NCBI GenBank assembly: GCA_900318275.1
Contig: ONJY01000024.1
Coordinates: forward strand, 1 to 59,680
Reading direction: 5' to 3'
DNA from: an uncultured Bacteroidales bacterium
GTDB taxonomy: Bacteria > Bacteroidota > Bacteroidia > Bacteroidales > P3
Length of the DNA stretch: 59,680 bases
Both the position numbers and the translations under genes were made by a program. Shown one piece after another: positions 1 to 7,313 of this stretch; position 1 is the stretch's first letter; every line of letters begins with the position of its first letter. Below the pieces are notes generated by a model that was given only the letters and a program-made list of their open reading frames with translations, had not been told where the DNA came from and did not search any database.

Positions 1-1
1 G

Positions 2-208
2 ATCATGAACCACTGCTGGGTGATGGCCGAGGGCCGCGAGAACCTGCAGGACGCCTTCATGGCCTTCGCCAAGGAGCGCGGCATGGTCGGCATCAAGGGT
101 CACCGCTCGGTGGGCGGCTTCCGCGCCAGCCTCTACAACGCTTGCCCCGTCGAGGCCGTCGAGGCTCTCGTCCAGTGCATGCAGGACTTCGAGAAAGCCA
201 ACAAGTAA
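2..208 (+). CDS. serC: Phosphoserine aminotransferase, C-terminal fragment
   Basis: This is the last 68 codons of SerC; the rest lies before the window. SerC is a cytosolic PLP enzyme that transaminates 3-phosphohydroxypyruvate with glutamate to give phosphoserine, the second step of serine synthesis. The visible tail contains [15 protein letters not shown], the substrate-phosphate-binding ending typical of the family, and it stops at the usual distance after that motif. The frame is already open at base 2, so the ATG at base 5 is internal. The next pathway gene, serA, follows in the same direction after a 256-nt gap filled by a long inverted repeat. Confidence 0.93.
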   Translation: MMNHCWVMAEGRENLQDAFMAFAKERGMVGIKGHRSVGGFRASLYNACPVEAVEALVQCMQDFEKANK

Positions 209-215
209 CTTGTAA

Positions 216-355
216 AACGGCGAATTGAACAAATTAAACGAATTACTATTTGGTTGAATTAAGGGCGAATTACTCAAATTCCGGTACTCGACAATTCGAG
301 TAATTCGCTTAAAATAGCCTTGTGTAGCTTAGTTTAATTCGTATAATTAGCCGTT
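216..355. repeat. Long imperfect inverted repeat with degenerate GAATTA-type arms
   Basis: Two arms of about 64 nt (216-280 and 293-355) face each other around a 12-nt loop at 281-292. The inner 16 nt of each arm pair with one mismatch (265-280 with 293-308). Within each arm a word like CGAATTA or GAATTAA recurs at about 9-nt spacing. It fills most of the serC-serA gap. As RNA it would fold into a long hairpin that could act as a terminator, attenuator or processing site between the two genes. Confidence 0.8.
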
Positions 356-464
356 AAAATAATTAACAATGGAGATCAGAGACGACGTCAGGCACGGCTA
401 CGAGAAGAAGCTTCGCAAGGAGCCTACTTGCGTCTTCTCTGATGAAATAAAGATTTATCCGAAA

Positions 465-1385
465 ATGAAAGTATTAGTTGCAACAGAGAAACCCTTTGCA
501 AAGGTGGCCGTCGACGGCATCCGCGAAGTGGTTGAGAAGAACGGCTACCAGCTGGCTCTTCTGGAGAAATATACCGACGTGAACGACCTCTACAAGGCCG
601 TCGAGGATGCCGACGCTCTCATCGTCCGCTCCGACAAGGTGACCAAAGAGGTTATCGACCACGCCAAGAACCTGAAGATCGTCGTGCGCGCCGGCGCCGG
701 TTACGACAACCTCGACCTCGAGGCCTGCACCGCCCGCAAGATCGTCGCCATGAACACCCCCGGCCAGAACAGCAACGCCGTTGCCGAGTTGGTCATGGGT
801 CTGCTCGTCTATGCCGTTCGTAACTTCTACAACGGCAAGAGCGGCAGCGAGCTCATGGGCAAGAAGCTTGGTATTCTCGCCTTCGGTAACGTGGGACGCA
901 ACGTGGCCCGCATCGCCAAGGGCTTCGGCATGGACGTCTATGCCTACGATGCCTTCATGACTGCCGAGCAGATCAACTCCAGCGCTATGGCCAAGGCCGT
1001 CGCCAGCCAGGAAGCCCTGTTCGAGACCTGCGACATCGTCAGCCTGCACATCCCCGCCACCGCCGAGACCAAGCAGAGCATCAACTACGACCTCGTAGGC
1101 AAGATGCACAAGGGCGGCATCCTCGTGAACAGCGCCCGCAAGGAAGTCATCGACGAGGCTGGTCTGCTCAAACTCATGGCCGAGCGCACCGACCTGAAGT
1201 ACATCACCGACATCATGCCCGATGCCGATGCCGACTTCAAGGCTTTTGAAGGCCGCTACTTCGCCACCCCCAAGAAGATGGGTGCCCAGACCGAAGAGGC
1301 CAACATCAACGCCGGTATCGCCGCCGCCAACCAGATTGCCGACTTCTTCAAGACCGGTAACAAGAAGTTCCAGGTCAACAAATAA
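465..1385 (+). CDS. serA: D-3-phosphoglycerate dehydrogenase, Lys-type
   Basis: NAD-dependent enzyme oxidising 3-phosphoglycerate to 3-phosphohydroxypyruvate, the first step of serine synthesis, in the cytosol. The 306-residue protein has the Rossmann motif AFGNVGRNVARIAKGFG and the catalytic-arginine region VNSARKEVIDE. Where most family members have TPH with the catalytic histidine, this protein has ATPKKMGAQTEEAN. That is the lysine-type arrangement known from Bacteroides-like and Entamoeba enzymes. There is no C-terminal ACT domain, so no sign of serine feedback. ATG 465 is chosen because the Bacteroidales family starts MKVLVATEKPFAKVA. The frame stays open upstream to an ATG at 369, and those 32 codons are not recognisable. 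Confidence 0.93.
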   Translation: MKVLVATEKPFAKVAVDGIREVVEKNGYQLALLEKYTDVNDLYKAVEDADALIVRSDKVTKEVIDHAKNLKIVVRAGAGYDNLDLEACTARKIVAMNTPGQNSNAVAELVMGLLVYAVRNFYNGKSGSELMGKKLGILAFGNVGRNVARIAKGFGMDVYAYDAFMTAEQINSSAMAKAVASQEALFETCDIVSLHIPATAETKQSINYDLVGKMHKGGILVNSARKEVIDEAGLLKLMAERTDLKYITDIMPDADADFKAFEGRYFATPKKMGAQTEEANINAGIAAANQIADFFKTGNKKFQVNK

Positions 1386-1394
1386 GAAGAAAGG

Positions 1395-2231
1395 ATGCAT
1401 CTATGCATCTTCAACCCTGAGCACGACCTTTGCCTGGCCAAAGGTCGTGCTCATTATGTTCCGCCACGGTCGGCTGTCGACTTCGCCCGCCGCGACGCGG
1501 GATTGATGCGTGTGCTATACCCAGAGGCGCTGTGCTGCTCGGTGTACGACCTGACGCGCGAACAGGCTTCGCAAGCCACCGAAGTGACGGCATGGGGGTG
1601 GGACGCTGTAGTGAAGCACGAACTGCTGAAGCGTGGTATTCCAGAATCTTTGCTGCCTACCGACGAGGAAATTGGCACCATACGCGAGCTGCAGCACCGC
1701 TCCACCGTGCTGCCGTTGCAGGAAGACTGCCGCGAGGTGCGCTCTGTCGTGGAGATGGAGGCGTTGCTGCGCGAGCGTGAGCACTGGGTGATGAAAGCCC
1801 CCTGGAGTGGGGCAGGGCGGGGCCTGCGTTGGGTGCACGGAAGCCTGACGGCGATAGACCGCGACTGGCTGCTGAAGACGGTGGCGGCACAACGTTGCGC
1901 AATAGCGGAACCGCGCCGCGAGGTTGTGGCAGACCTGGCGCTTGAGTATATGGGTGGCGAGTTTGCCGGCTACAGTTACTTCAAGACGGGCAGCGGAGTC
2001 TACAAGGAGAATGTCCTATGGCCTGACGAACAAATAGAAGCTGCCTTCCCCTTGCGGCAGACACGTGAGCGCATAGAGCCTTGGTTGGCTGCCAACGTGT
2101 GGCCGCGCTACCATGGGCCCATAGGTGTCGACCTGATGTTCTGCGCCGACGGTAGCGTGCATGTGGCGGAGATGAACTTCCGCCACACCATGGGCATGGT
2201 GGCACATGAGGAGTTAAGAGTTATGAATTAA
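1395..2231 (+). CDS. ATP-grasp-like protein of unknown substrate
   Basis: A 278-residue cytosolic protein starting 9 nt after serA, behind an AGAAAGG that could serve as ribosome-binding site, so probably co-transcribed with it. MKAPWSGAGRGLRW (about residues 133-146) resembles the phosphate-binding loop of ATP-grasp enzymes. VDLMFCADGSVHVAEMNFRHTMG near the end, cited here as its parts GVDLMF and EMNFRHTMG, looks like the metal-binding Glu/Asn site of the same fold. The N-terminus begins MHLCIFNPEHDLCLA. I infer an ATP-dependent ligase, but the substrate is not visible. The last six codons (ELRVMN) and the stop are made from an intergenic tandem repeat. Confidence 0.75.
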   Translation: MHLCIFNPEHDLCLAKGRAHYVPPRSAVDFARRDAGLMRVLYPEALCCSVYDLTREQASQATEVTAWGWDAVVKHELLKRGIPESLLPTDEEIGTIRELQHRSTVLPLQEDCREVRSVVEMEALLREREHWVMKAPWSGAGRGLRWVHGSLTAIDRDWLLKTVAAQRCAIAEPRREVVADLALEYMGGEFAGYSYFKTGSGVYKENVLWPDEQIEAAFPLRQTRERIEPWLAANVWPRYHGPIGVDLMFCADGSVHVAEMNFRHTMGMVAHEELRVMN

Positions 2232-2245
2232 GAGTTATGAGTTTT
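2211..2245. repeat. Tandem GAGTTA-type repeat supplying a stop and a start codon
   Basis: Degenerate copies of a word like AGAGTTATGA run from the end of the ATP-grasp-like gene into mntP. They encode the final residues ELRVMN, supply the TAA stop at 2229 and supply the ATG of mntP at 2237. Similar words recur at 11649, 28455, 53568 and 57669. Confidence 0.8.
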
Positions 2246-2809
2246 CTTGAAGCATTGATATTGGCACTCGCCCTCTGCGTCGACACGCTGGTGGTATCGG
2301 CCACCACCGCTTTCCGCAGCAAGATGGCGTACAAGCGGGGCCTTCTTATGGCCCTCATCCTCGGCTTCTGCCAGTTTGCCTTCCCGCTGGCGGGAGCTGT
2401 CATAGGCGACGTGGCGCGTTCGTTCATCGAGGCCGTAGACCACTGGGTTGCCTTCGGCCTGCTGGCCATAGTGGGTGGCAAGATGGTGGTGGAAGGTTTT
2501 CGCAACGAAGAGGAGGCTGAGTCGACAAAATACAGCAACCTCAGCGTTGGCATGTTTTTCCTGCTCGGCGTGGCCACAAGTATCGACGGCCTTGCTGTCG
2601 GCATTGGCCTTGGTCTCGACAATGCGCTAAAGACCGTGCTGTGGGTTGTGGCCATCATCGGTGTCGTCACCTTCCTGGTCTCCATGCTGGGCATCTACCT
2701 CGGCAAGCGCAACATACCGGTGCCGGAGCGCACAGCCAACATCATAGCCGGCATGGTGCTCATCGGCCTCGGAGCCAAGATACTCATAGAGCATCTTTAT
2801 TTCTCGTAA
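2237..2809 (+). CDS. mntP: Manganese efflux pump MntP-like
   Basis: Inner-membrane protein of 190 residues with six hydrophobic segments, the size and layout of the MntP (DUF204) family, which exports Mn(II). The two family repeats are visible as ALCVDTLVVSATTAF (about residues 12-26) and ATSIDGLAVGIGLGL (about 113-127). Each has the membrane-embedded acidic residue needed for metal transport. A charged loop with FRNEEEAEST links the halves. The ATG lies inside a tandem repeat 5 nt after the previous stop. mntP-type genes are often controlled by a Mn riboswitch elsewhere, but no such leader is seen. It converges with the NSS transporter gene, separated by only 12 nt. Confidence 0.9.
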   Translation: MSFLEALILALALCVDTLVVSATTAFRSKMAYKRGLLMALILGFCQFAFPLAGAVIGDVARSFIEAVDHWVAFGLLAIVGGKMVVEGFRNEEEAESTKYSNLSVGMFFLLGVATSIDGLAVGIGLGLDNALKTVLWVVAIIGVVTFLVSMLGIYLGKRNIPVPERTANIIAGMVLIGLGAKILIEHLYFS

Positions 2810-2821
2810 AAATCAGGAGTG

Positions 2822-4165
2822 CTACTGCAACAGCTGGCTGATGAAGATGACCAGGATTGCAACGGGTGCCATGTAGCGTATGAGGTAATAGATAACCTTG
2901 CGGATGCCGACGCGGAGCGTGCCGCCATTGGTGAGCTCGTCGATAGCGTCGGCTTTCTTCATGCGCCAGCCCACAAATAACACTATAAACAGTCCGCCGA
3001 GGGGCATGAGGTAGAGCGCGGTGACACTATCAAGCAGGTCGAAGAATATCTTGCCGTTGATGTGCAGGGGGCTGCCTGTGCGGAAGCTGAGGGTGGCCAG
3101 CAGGCCGATGACGGCCGTCACCACTGTGCCCAGAATGGCAGCCTTGGTGCGCGAGAGATGCATCTCCTCGGTTGTGGCGGCCACGATGACCTCAAGCAGC
3201 GATATGGTCGAGGTGAGGGTAGCGATAACCAGCAACACAAAGAATATCAAGCAGAAGAAATAACCGCCCGTCATCTGTTGGAAGACCATCGGCAGGGTGG
3301 TGAAGACCAGCGACGCACCTGACTCAGGCTTGATGCCGAACGAGAAGGCGGCTGGGAAGATGATGATGCCGGCGAGGATGGCCACCAGCGTGTCGGCAAG
3401 CACCACGCTCACCGAACTGCTGACCATATTGTCCTTGGCACCGATATAAGAGCCGTAGGTTATCAGCGCACCCATGCCTATGGAGAGCGAGAAGAAGCTC
3501 TGGCCCAGGGCACTGATGAGCACGTCGCCGTTAATCTTCGAGAAGTCGGGCTTGAAGAAGAAGCGTATACCTTCGGAGGCACCGGGGAGGGTCAGCGACT
3601 TGACGCAGAGGACAATCATGATGACTAGGAGCAGCGGCATGAGTATCTTGGACCATTTCTCGATGCCGTTTTTGACGCCACGTGCCACCACGACGGCCGT
3701 GAGGGCGAGAAATGCCAGCTGGCAGACGATAGGCAGCCATGGGTGTGTGGTGAAGGAAGAGAACTGAACTTGTATCTGAGCTAGGTCTTGACCCTCGAAG
3801 TGGTTGGCTGCAGCCTTGCCGAGGTAGCCCAGCGTCCAGCCCGCCACGGTGGTGTAGAAGGCCAGGATGAGGAAGGCGCAGACGACGCCGAGCCATCCAA
3901 TCGCCATCCAGCCGGTTTTCTTGCCCTCAAGGGCACGGAATGCACCTATGGGGTTGCTGCGCGAACGACGTCCGATGATGAACTCCGACAGCATCAATGT
4001 AGTGCCTACAAGCAGAGCCACAGCCAGATAGACTATCAGGAAAGCGCCGCCGCCATTGGCACCTGCCTCACAGGGGAAGCGATAGATGTTGCCCAGGCCG
4101 AGGGCTGAACCGGCGGTGGCCATGATTATGCCAAGCTTTGAGCCGAAATTCTCGCGTTGTTTCAT
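2822..4165 (-). CDS. Sodium-dependent amino-acid transporter, NSS (SNF) family
   Basis: Inner-membrane symporter of 447 residues that would bring in an amino acid or related amine with Na+. The N-terminus carries the family signature in TM1, GSALGLGNIYRFP followed by GANGGGAF, which in LeuT-type transporters forms the substrate and Na+ sites. About eleven hydrophobic segments follow, the number typical of the shorter bacterial members. TM6 contains QSFFSLSIGMGALITYGSY. The start codon overlaps the stop of the upstream 77-residue gene by 4 nt (ATGA), so translation is probably coupled. Substrate specificity cannot be read from the sequence; tryptophan, tyrosine, leucine and others are known for the family. 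Confidence 0.92.
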   Translation of the reverse strand: MKQRENFGSKLGIIMATAGSALGLGNIYRFPCEAGANGGGAFLIVYLAVALLVGTTLMLSEFIIGRRSRSNPIGAFRALEGKKTGWMAIGWLGVVCAFLILAFYTTVAGWTLGYLGKAAANHFEGQDLAQIQVQFSSFTTHPWLPIVCQLAFLALTAVVVARGVKNGIEKWSKILMPLLLVIMIVLCVKSLTLPGASEGIRFFFKPDFSKINGDVLISALGQSFFSLSIGMGALITYGSYIGAKDNMVSSSVSVVLADTLVAILAGIIIFPAAFSFGIKPESGASLVFTTLPMVFQQMTGGYFFCLIFFVLLVIATLTSTISLLEVIVAATTEEMHLSRTKAAILGTVVTAVIGLLATLSFRTGSPLHINGKIFFDLLDSVTALYLMPLGGLFIVLFVGWRMKKADAIDELTNGGTLRVGIRKVIYYLIRYMAPVAILVIFISQLLQ

Positions 4166-4395
4166 AATGTTTGTTTATTATTGTTATCGTGTATCTTTCT
4201 TTCCAGGTCGGCCACGCGTGCGGTGATCTGTGCCACTTGCATTTCGATGAAGTCCTCGCTGTATTTGCGGTCGCAGAAACCGTTGCCGCGAGCCACAAAG
4301 GCGTCGTCGTCTTCCTGCTCTACAGCCAGGTCCTGATAGCTGGCAAGCAGTCTGCGTGCAGCTTCAAGTTCTTCTTTAAGTGTATTTGGTTTCAT
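4162..4395 (-). CDS. Small charged coiled-coil protein
   Basis: A 77-residue protein I do not recognise. Residues about 5-30 (LKEELEAARRLLASYQDLAV) and 52-70 (VAQITARVADLERKI) have heptad patterns and should form two short helices, separated by an acidic stretch (EQEDDDAF) and a CDRKYSEDF segment. There is no signal peptide or membrane helix. Both ends overlap neighbours by 4 nt: its ATG overlaps the stop of the HAD phosphatase gene, and its stop overlaps the start of the NSS transporter. That tight packing is the best evidence that it is real. An accessory or regulatory partner of the transporter is possible but unproven. Confidence 0.7.
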   Translation of the reverse strand: MKPNTLKEELEAARRLLASYQDLAVEQEDDDAFVARGNGFCDRKYSEDFIEMQVAQITARVADLERKIHDNNNKQTL

Positions 4396-5165
4396 GCTAA
4401 CAATCTGTTTACTGCATTCTCTATACCTTCGTTGTCGACATCGGTTGTCACTATGTCGGCTACAGCTTTCACATCGTCGGCGGAGTTGCCCATGGCCACC
4501 CCGATACCGGCCCATTGCAGCATCTCGTTGTCGTTGCCACCGTCGCCGAAAGCCAGCGTCTCCTCTTGGCGTATGCCAAAGTGGCGGCAGATGGCCTCCA
4601 TGCCTGCAGCTTTGCTGTTGCCTGCAGCCACAATGTCTGTGAAAGCGGGGTGCCAGCGAGGCAAACGACAGTGCGACAACAGGTTGCCGACCTCCTTGTC
4701 CATCTCGGCAGGCATGATGGCGATAAGCTGGTAGGCTTCGACATCGCGTATGGCGTCAATGGGCACAAACGGCGGCATCTCAAACTCCAGTTGCTCCCTG
4801 ATTTTGAGGCCTATGGCATTGGGCTGCGAGGCCATCATGCCGTCGGCGGTAAATGCCATGGTGCAGAGGTTGCGTTCCTTGGCGAGGTCAACCCAGCGGT
4901 TGCTGTCCTCACGGGGTATGGGGTTGGAGAGCAATGTCTTGGCGTTATCGCCAGTGGTGAACACCAGGCCTCCGTTCATGGTGATATAGCCTTCGAAGCT
5001 CACCGGCATCGGCGGTATGAGCACCATCGGGCGGCCGCTTGATATGAAGGTGCGGATACCGTGTCTGTGAAGCGTCCCGAAAGCTCGCACAGTGCCCTCG
5101 GACACACGGTGAGTCTTGAAACTCAGTAGTGTACCGTCAATATCGAAGAATGCCGCTTTTATCAT
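4392..5165 (-). CDS. HAD-superfamily phosphatase, Cof type
   Basis: Cytosolic phosphatase of 257 residues. The catalytic loop is FFDIDGTLL near the N-terminus (nucleophile Asp, acid Asp). The Mg-binding loop is AFGDGGNDNEMLQWAG near residue 205, followed by AMGNSADDVKAVADIVT, the typical Cof-family ending. The large type-IIB cap between them recognises the substrate, most likely a sugar phosphate or cofactor phosphate such as a flavin or PLP; which one cannot be told. ATG 5165 is preferred over an upstream GTG because AAGGAAA precedes it and the family starts IKAAFFDIDGT. It is the first gene of a three-gene operon with 4-nt overlaps. Confidence 0.9.
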   Translation of the reverse strand: MIKAAFFDIDGTLLSFKTHRVSEGTVRAFGTLHRHGIRTFISSGRPMVLIPPMPVSFEGYITMNGGLVFTTGDNAKTLLSNPIPREDSNRWVDLAKERNLCTMAFTADGMMASQPNAIGLKIREQLEFEMPPFVPIDAIRDVEAYQLIAIMPAEMDKEVGNLLSHCRLPRWHPAFTDIVAAGNSKAAGMEAICRHFGIRQEETLAFGDGGNDNEMLQWAGIGVAMGNSADDVKAVADIVTTDVDNEGIENAVNRLLA

Positions 5166-5198
5166 TGTGGTCGTTTCCTTTTTGAGTTGCACCCACTT

Positions 5199-5285
5199 CG
5201 GACTCCCTTCGGCCCCTTTTCGGCCTTTCTACGGCGTTCCATTGAAGAAATGCCGAAGAGGGTCCGTAGTGGCTCCGTAGGGGAT
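5199..5285. repeat. CCGTAGGG-type dispersed hairpin element, copy 1
   Basis: This 87-nt element is about 80% identical by eye to the reverse complement of 36879-36974, the copies differing mainly by 8 extra nt here. Outer arms at 5200-5216 and about 5260-5276 form an imperfect stem. It lies between the purine nucleoside phosphorylase stop and the HAD operon start. Confidence 0.75.
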
Positions 5286-5304
5286 GGGTGGTGAAATGGT
5301 GGTT

Positions 5305-6132
5305 TTATTGTCGGTTTATCTGTTCAATTATCTTGCTGAAGAGCGCTGTCATGCGGTCGGCAGCGCGGTCGGCCTGCAGCACAACGTCGTCGGCATCGTT
5401 TACTGTCCCGTCTTTCAGGTCGTTGGCCTGGTTGGTGATGACGCTCATGCCGAAGATTTCCATGTCGCAATGGCGTGCCACAATGACCTCGGGTACGGTG
5501 GACATGCCGCAAGCATCGCCACCGAGCACACGGTACATGCGGTATTCGGCCGGTGTCTCGTATGTGGGACCAGTACCTGCTACATAGACACCATGTTGCA
5601 GCGTGATGCCGAGGTCGGAGGCACAACGGTCGGCGATAGAGCGGAGGCGTGGGCTATAGACGTCGGTCATGTCGGGGAAGCGGGGGCCGAATTCCTCTTT
5701 GTTGGGGCCTATCAACGGGTTGGGCATGAAGTTGATATGATCGGTAATGACCATGAGGTCGCCGACGCGGTAGGCAGGGTTGACGGCGCCGGCAGCGTTG
5801 CTCACCAGCATGGTGCCGATGCCCATGAGTGCGAAGACGCGCATGGGGAAGGTAACCTGCTGCATGGTGTAGCCCTCGTAGTAGTGGAAGCGGCCCTGCA
5901 TGGCCATGACGGTACGGCCGCCCAGAGTGCCGACGATGAGGTTGCCCTTATGGCCTACGGCCGTGGATGTCATGAAGTTGGGTATGTCGCTGTAGGGGAT
6001 GACGAGTGGGGCGGCAATCATGTCGCCGAGCTTACCGAGGCCGCTGCCGAGCACGACGACGGCTTGCGGCATCTCTTTGCCGGCCTCGCCGATGCGGCGT
6101 GTAAGGTATTGTGCTGTTTCTTTATAGTTCAT
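5305..6132 (-). CDS. Purine nucleoside phosphorylase
   Basis: Cytosolic enzyme of 275 residues cleaving purine nucleosides with phosphate to free base and ribose-1-phosphate (trimeric PNP, family 2). Visible signatures are VVVLGSGLGKLGD (phosphate loop), GRFHYYEGY, VSNAAGAVNP, GTGPTYETPAEYRM and GMSTVPEVIVARHC. The position usually written TNxAAG reads ITNQANDL, a modest deviation at the base-binding loop. ATG 6132 is preferred over a start 18 nt upstream because the protein then begins MNYKETAQYL and leaves the preceding gene's stop 2 nt away. It ends an operon-like run behind rdgB and the bifunctional nuclease gene, both also nucleotide-related. Confidence 0.93.
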   Translation of the reverse strand: MNYKETAQYLTRRIGEAGKEMPQAVVVLGSGLGKLGDMIAAPLVIPYSDIPNFMTSTAVGHKGNLIVGTLGGRTVMAMQGRFHYYEGYTMQQVTFPMRVFALMGIGTMLVSNAAGAVNPAYRVGDLMVITDHINFMPNPLIGPNKEEFGPRFPDMTDVYSPRLRSIADRCASDLGITLQHGVYVAGTGPTYETPAEYRMYRVLGGDACGMSTVPEVIVARHCDMEIFGMSVITNQANDLKDGTVNDADDVVLQADRAADRMTALFSKIIEQINRQ

Positions 6133-6134
6133 AA

Positions 6135-6680
6135 TTATGGGGCTAACCACTTGTCTTTTAGCTTCTCTATCTGCATCTGTATCTCGGCGGCACGCTCGTA
6201 GTCTTCGGCCTCCTCGCAGCGGCGCAGTTCGCGCTCAAGGCTCTCCACGGTGACCACTTCGGCCACTGGCTTGGAGGGTGATGCCGGGGTGCTGCATTCA
6301 TCCAGGACGCTGTCGGCCACGGTGATAGGTGCGCCACAGAGGAGCGCTATGGTGACGGCGTCGGTGGTGCGGCTGTCGATGTCCTTGCTGTTGAAGCCGT
6401 CGGTGGTGTGTATGGTGGCGTAGAAGATGCCGTCGGCCATACGGTCTATGCTGGCGCCGGTGACGCTGATGCCATACTGCTCCATGATGGAGACCGCGAG
6501 GCGGTGTGTGGTGGGGCGCATGGTTGGTACCATACCCTTGGCAATCAGTATGCTGTTGGCCTCGTGTTCACCTATCACTATAGGTATACGGCGACCGCTC
6601 TCCGGCTCCTCGAGCATGAGGATATAGCTGCCGGTGCGCGACATGCCGCCCTCTATTGATATGGGATAGACCTGCTTCAT
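6135..6680 (-). CDS. Bifunctional-nuclease-family protein with UVR motif
   Basis: A 181-residue protein. Residues 1-130 match the BFN/DUF151 family (GRRIPIVIGEHEANSI, then DSRTTDAVTIALLCGAPI), whose plant members have both DNase and RNase activity; the bacterial role is unclear. Residues about 140-175 (LERELRRCEEAEDYERAAEIQ and onward) form a UVR motif, the UvrB/UvrC and ClpC-type interaction helix pair. ATG 6680 is used; a TTG 9 nt upstream is the only alternative. It sits 12 nt behind rdgB and 2 nt ahead of the purine phosphorylase, so the three are almost certainly one transcript. Confidence 0.88.
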   Translation of the reverse strand: MKQVYPISIEGGMSRTGSYILMLEEPESGRRIPIVIGEHEANSILIAKGMVPTMRPTTHRLAVSIMEQYGISVTGASIDRMADGIFYATIHTTDGFNSKDIDSRTTDAVTIALLCGAPITVADSVLDECSTPASPSKPVAEVVTVESLERELRRCEEAEDYERAAEIQMQIEKLKDKWLAP

Positions 6681-6692
6681 GACAGACAATGG

Positions 6693-7277
6693 TTAAGACG
6701 ACACCTTGAGGTATTCAACAAGTTTCTGCACGGCGAGGCCGCGGTGGCTTATGGTGTTCTTGACGTCGAGGGGCATCTCGGCGAAGCTGAGGGCGAAGCG
6801 GTCGGGCATGAAGATAGGGTCGTAGCCAAAGCCTTCGCCGTTGCTGTGGCGCTCGGTGAGTATCTGTCCGTCAACGCGCCCCTCAAAATACTTGGGCTCA
6901 CCGTCTTCTATGAGGCATATCACGGTGCGGAAGTCGGCACGCCGGTTGTTCTGGCCGTCGAGGGCGGCAAGCAGTTTATTGATATTGTCGTCGAAGGAGC
7001 AATGTTCGCCGGCATAGCGGGCGGAGTAGACTCCCGGTGCACCGCCGAGGGCGTCGACCTCGAGGCCTGTGTCGTCGGCGAAGCAGTCCATACCAGTTCT
7101 CTCCCACACCCACTGTGCTTTCTGCAGCGCATTGCCCTGCAGGGTGTCGGCGGTCTCGGGTATCTCGCCGCTGAGGCCCGCTTCGGCGAGGGTGACTATC
7201 TGCACCATCCCGCCGAGGGCGGCGCGCACTTCCTCTACCTTGTGCTTGTTGTTGGTTGCAAATATAAGCTTTTTCAT
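6693..7277 (-). CDS. rdgB: Non-canonical purine NTP pyrophosphatase (RdgB/HAM1)
   Basis: A 194-residue cytosolic house-cleaning enzyme that hydrolyses dITP, ITP and XTP to monophosphates so they are not built into nucleic acids. Family motifs are complete: ATNNKHKVEEVRAAL at the N-terminus, FADDTGLEVDALGGAPGVYS with the metal-binding acids, GFGYDPIF, and the terminal NTISHRG. Length is normal for the family. It lies 36 nt behind the porin gene and 12 nt ahead of the BFN/UVR gene, forming a nucleotide-metabolism group with the purine nucleoside phosphorylase. Confidence 0.95.
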   Translation of the reverse strand: MKKLIFATNNKHKVEEVRAALGGMVQIVTLAEAGLSGEIPETADTLQGNALQKAQWVWERTGMDCFADDTGLEVDALGGAPGVYSARYAGEHCSFDDNINKLLAALDGQNNRRADFRTVICLIEDGEPKYFEGRVDGQILTERHSNGEGFGYDPIFMPDRFALSFAEMPLDVKNTISHRGLAVQKLVEYLKVSS

Positions 7278-7313
7278 ACGGTTATGTCTAAGTAATCCAA
7301 AAGAGTCTATGGT

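Noticed and set aside
314-345. A TTGTGT-16-TATAAT E. coli-like promoter before serA
   Set aside because: Bacteroidota primary promoters use a different consensus, and the sequence lies in an arm of the long inverted repeat, so the match is probably chance.
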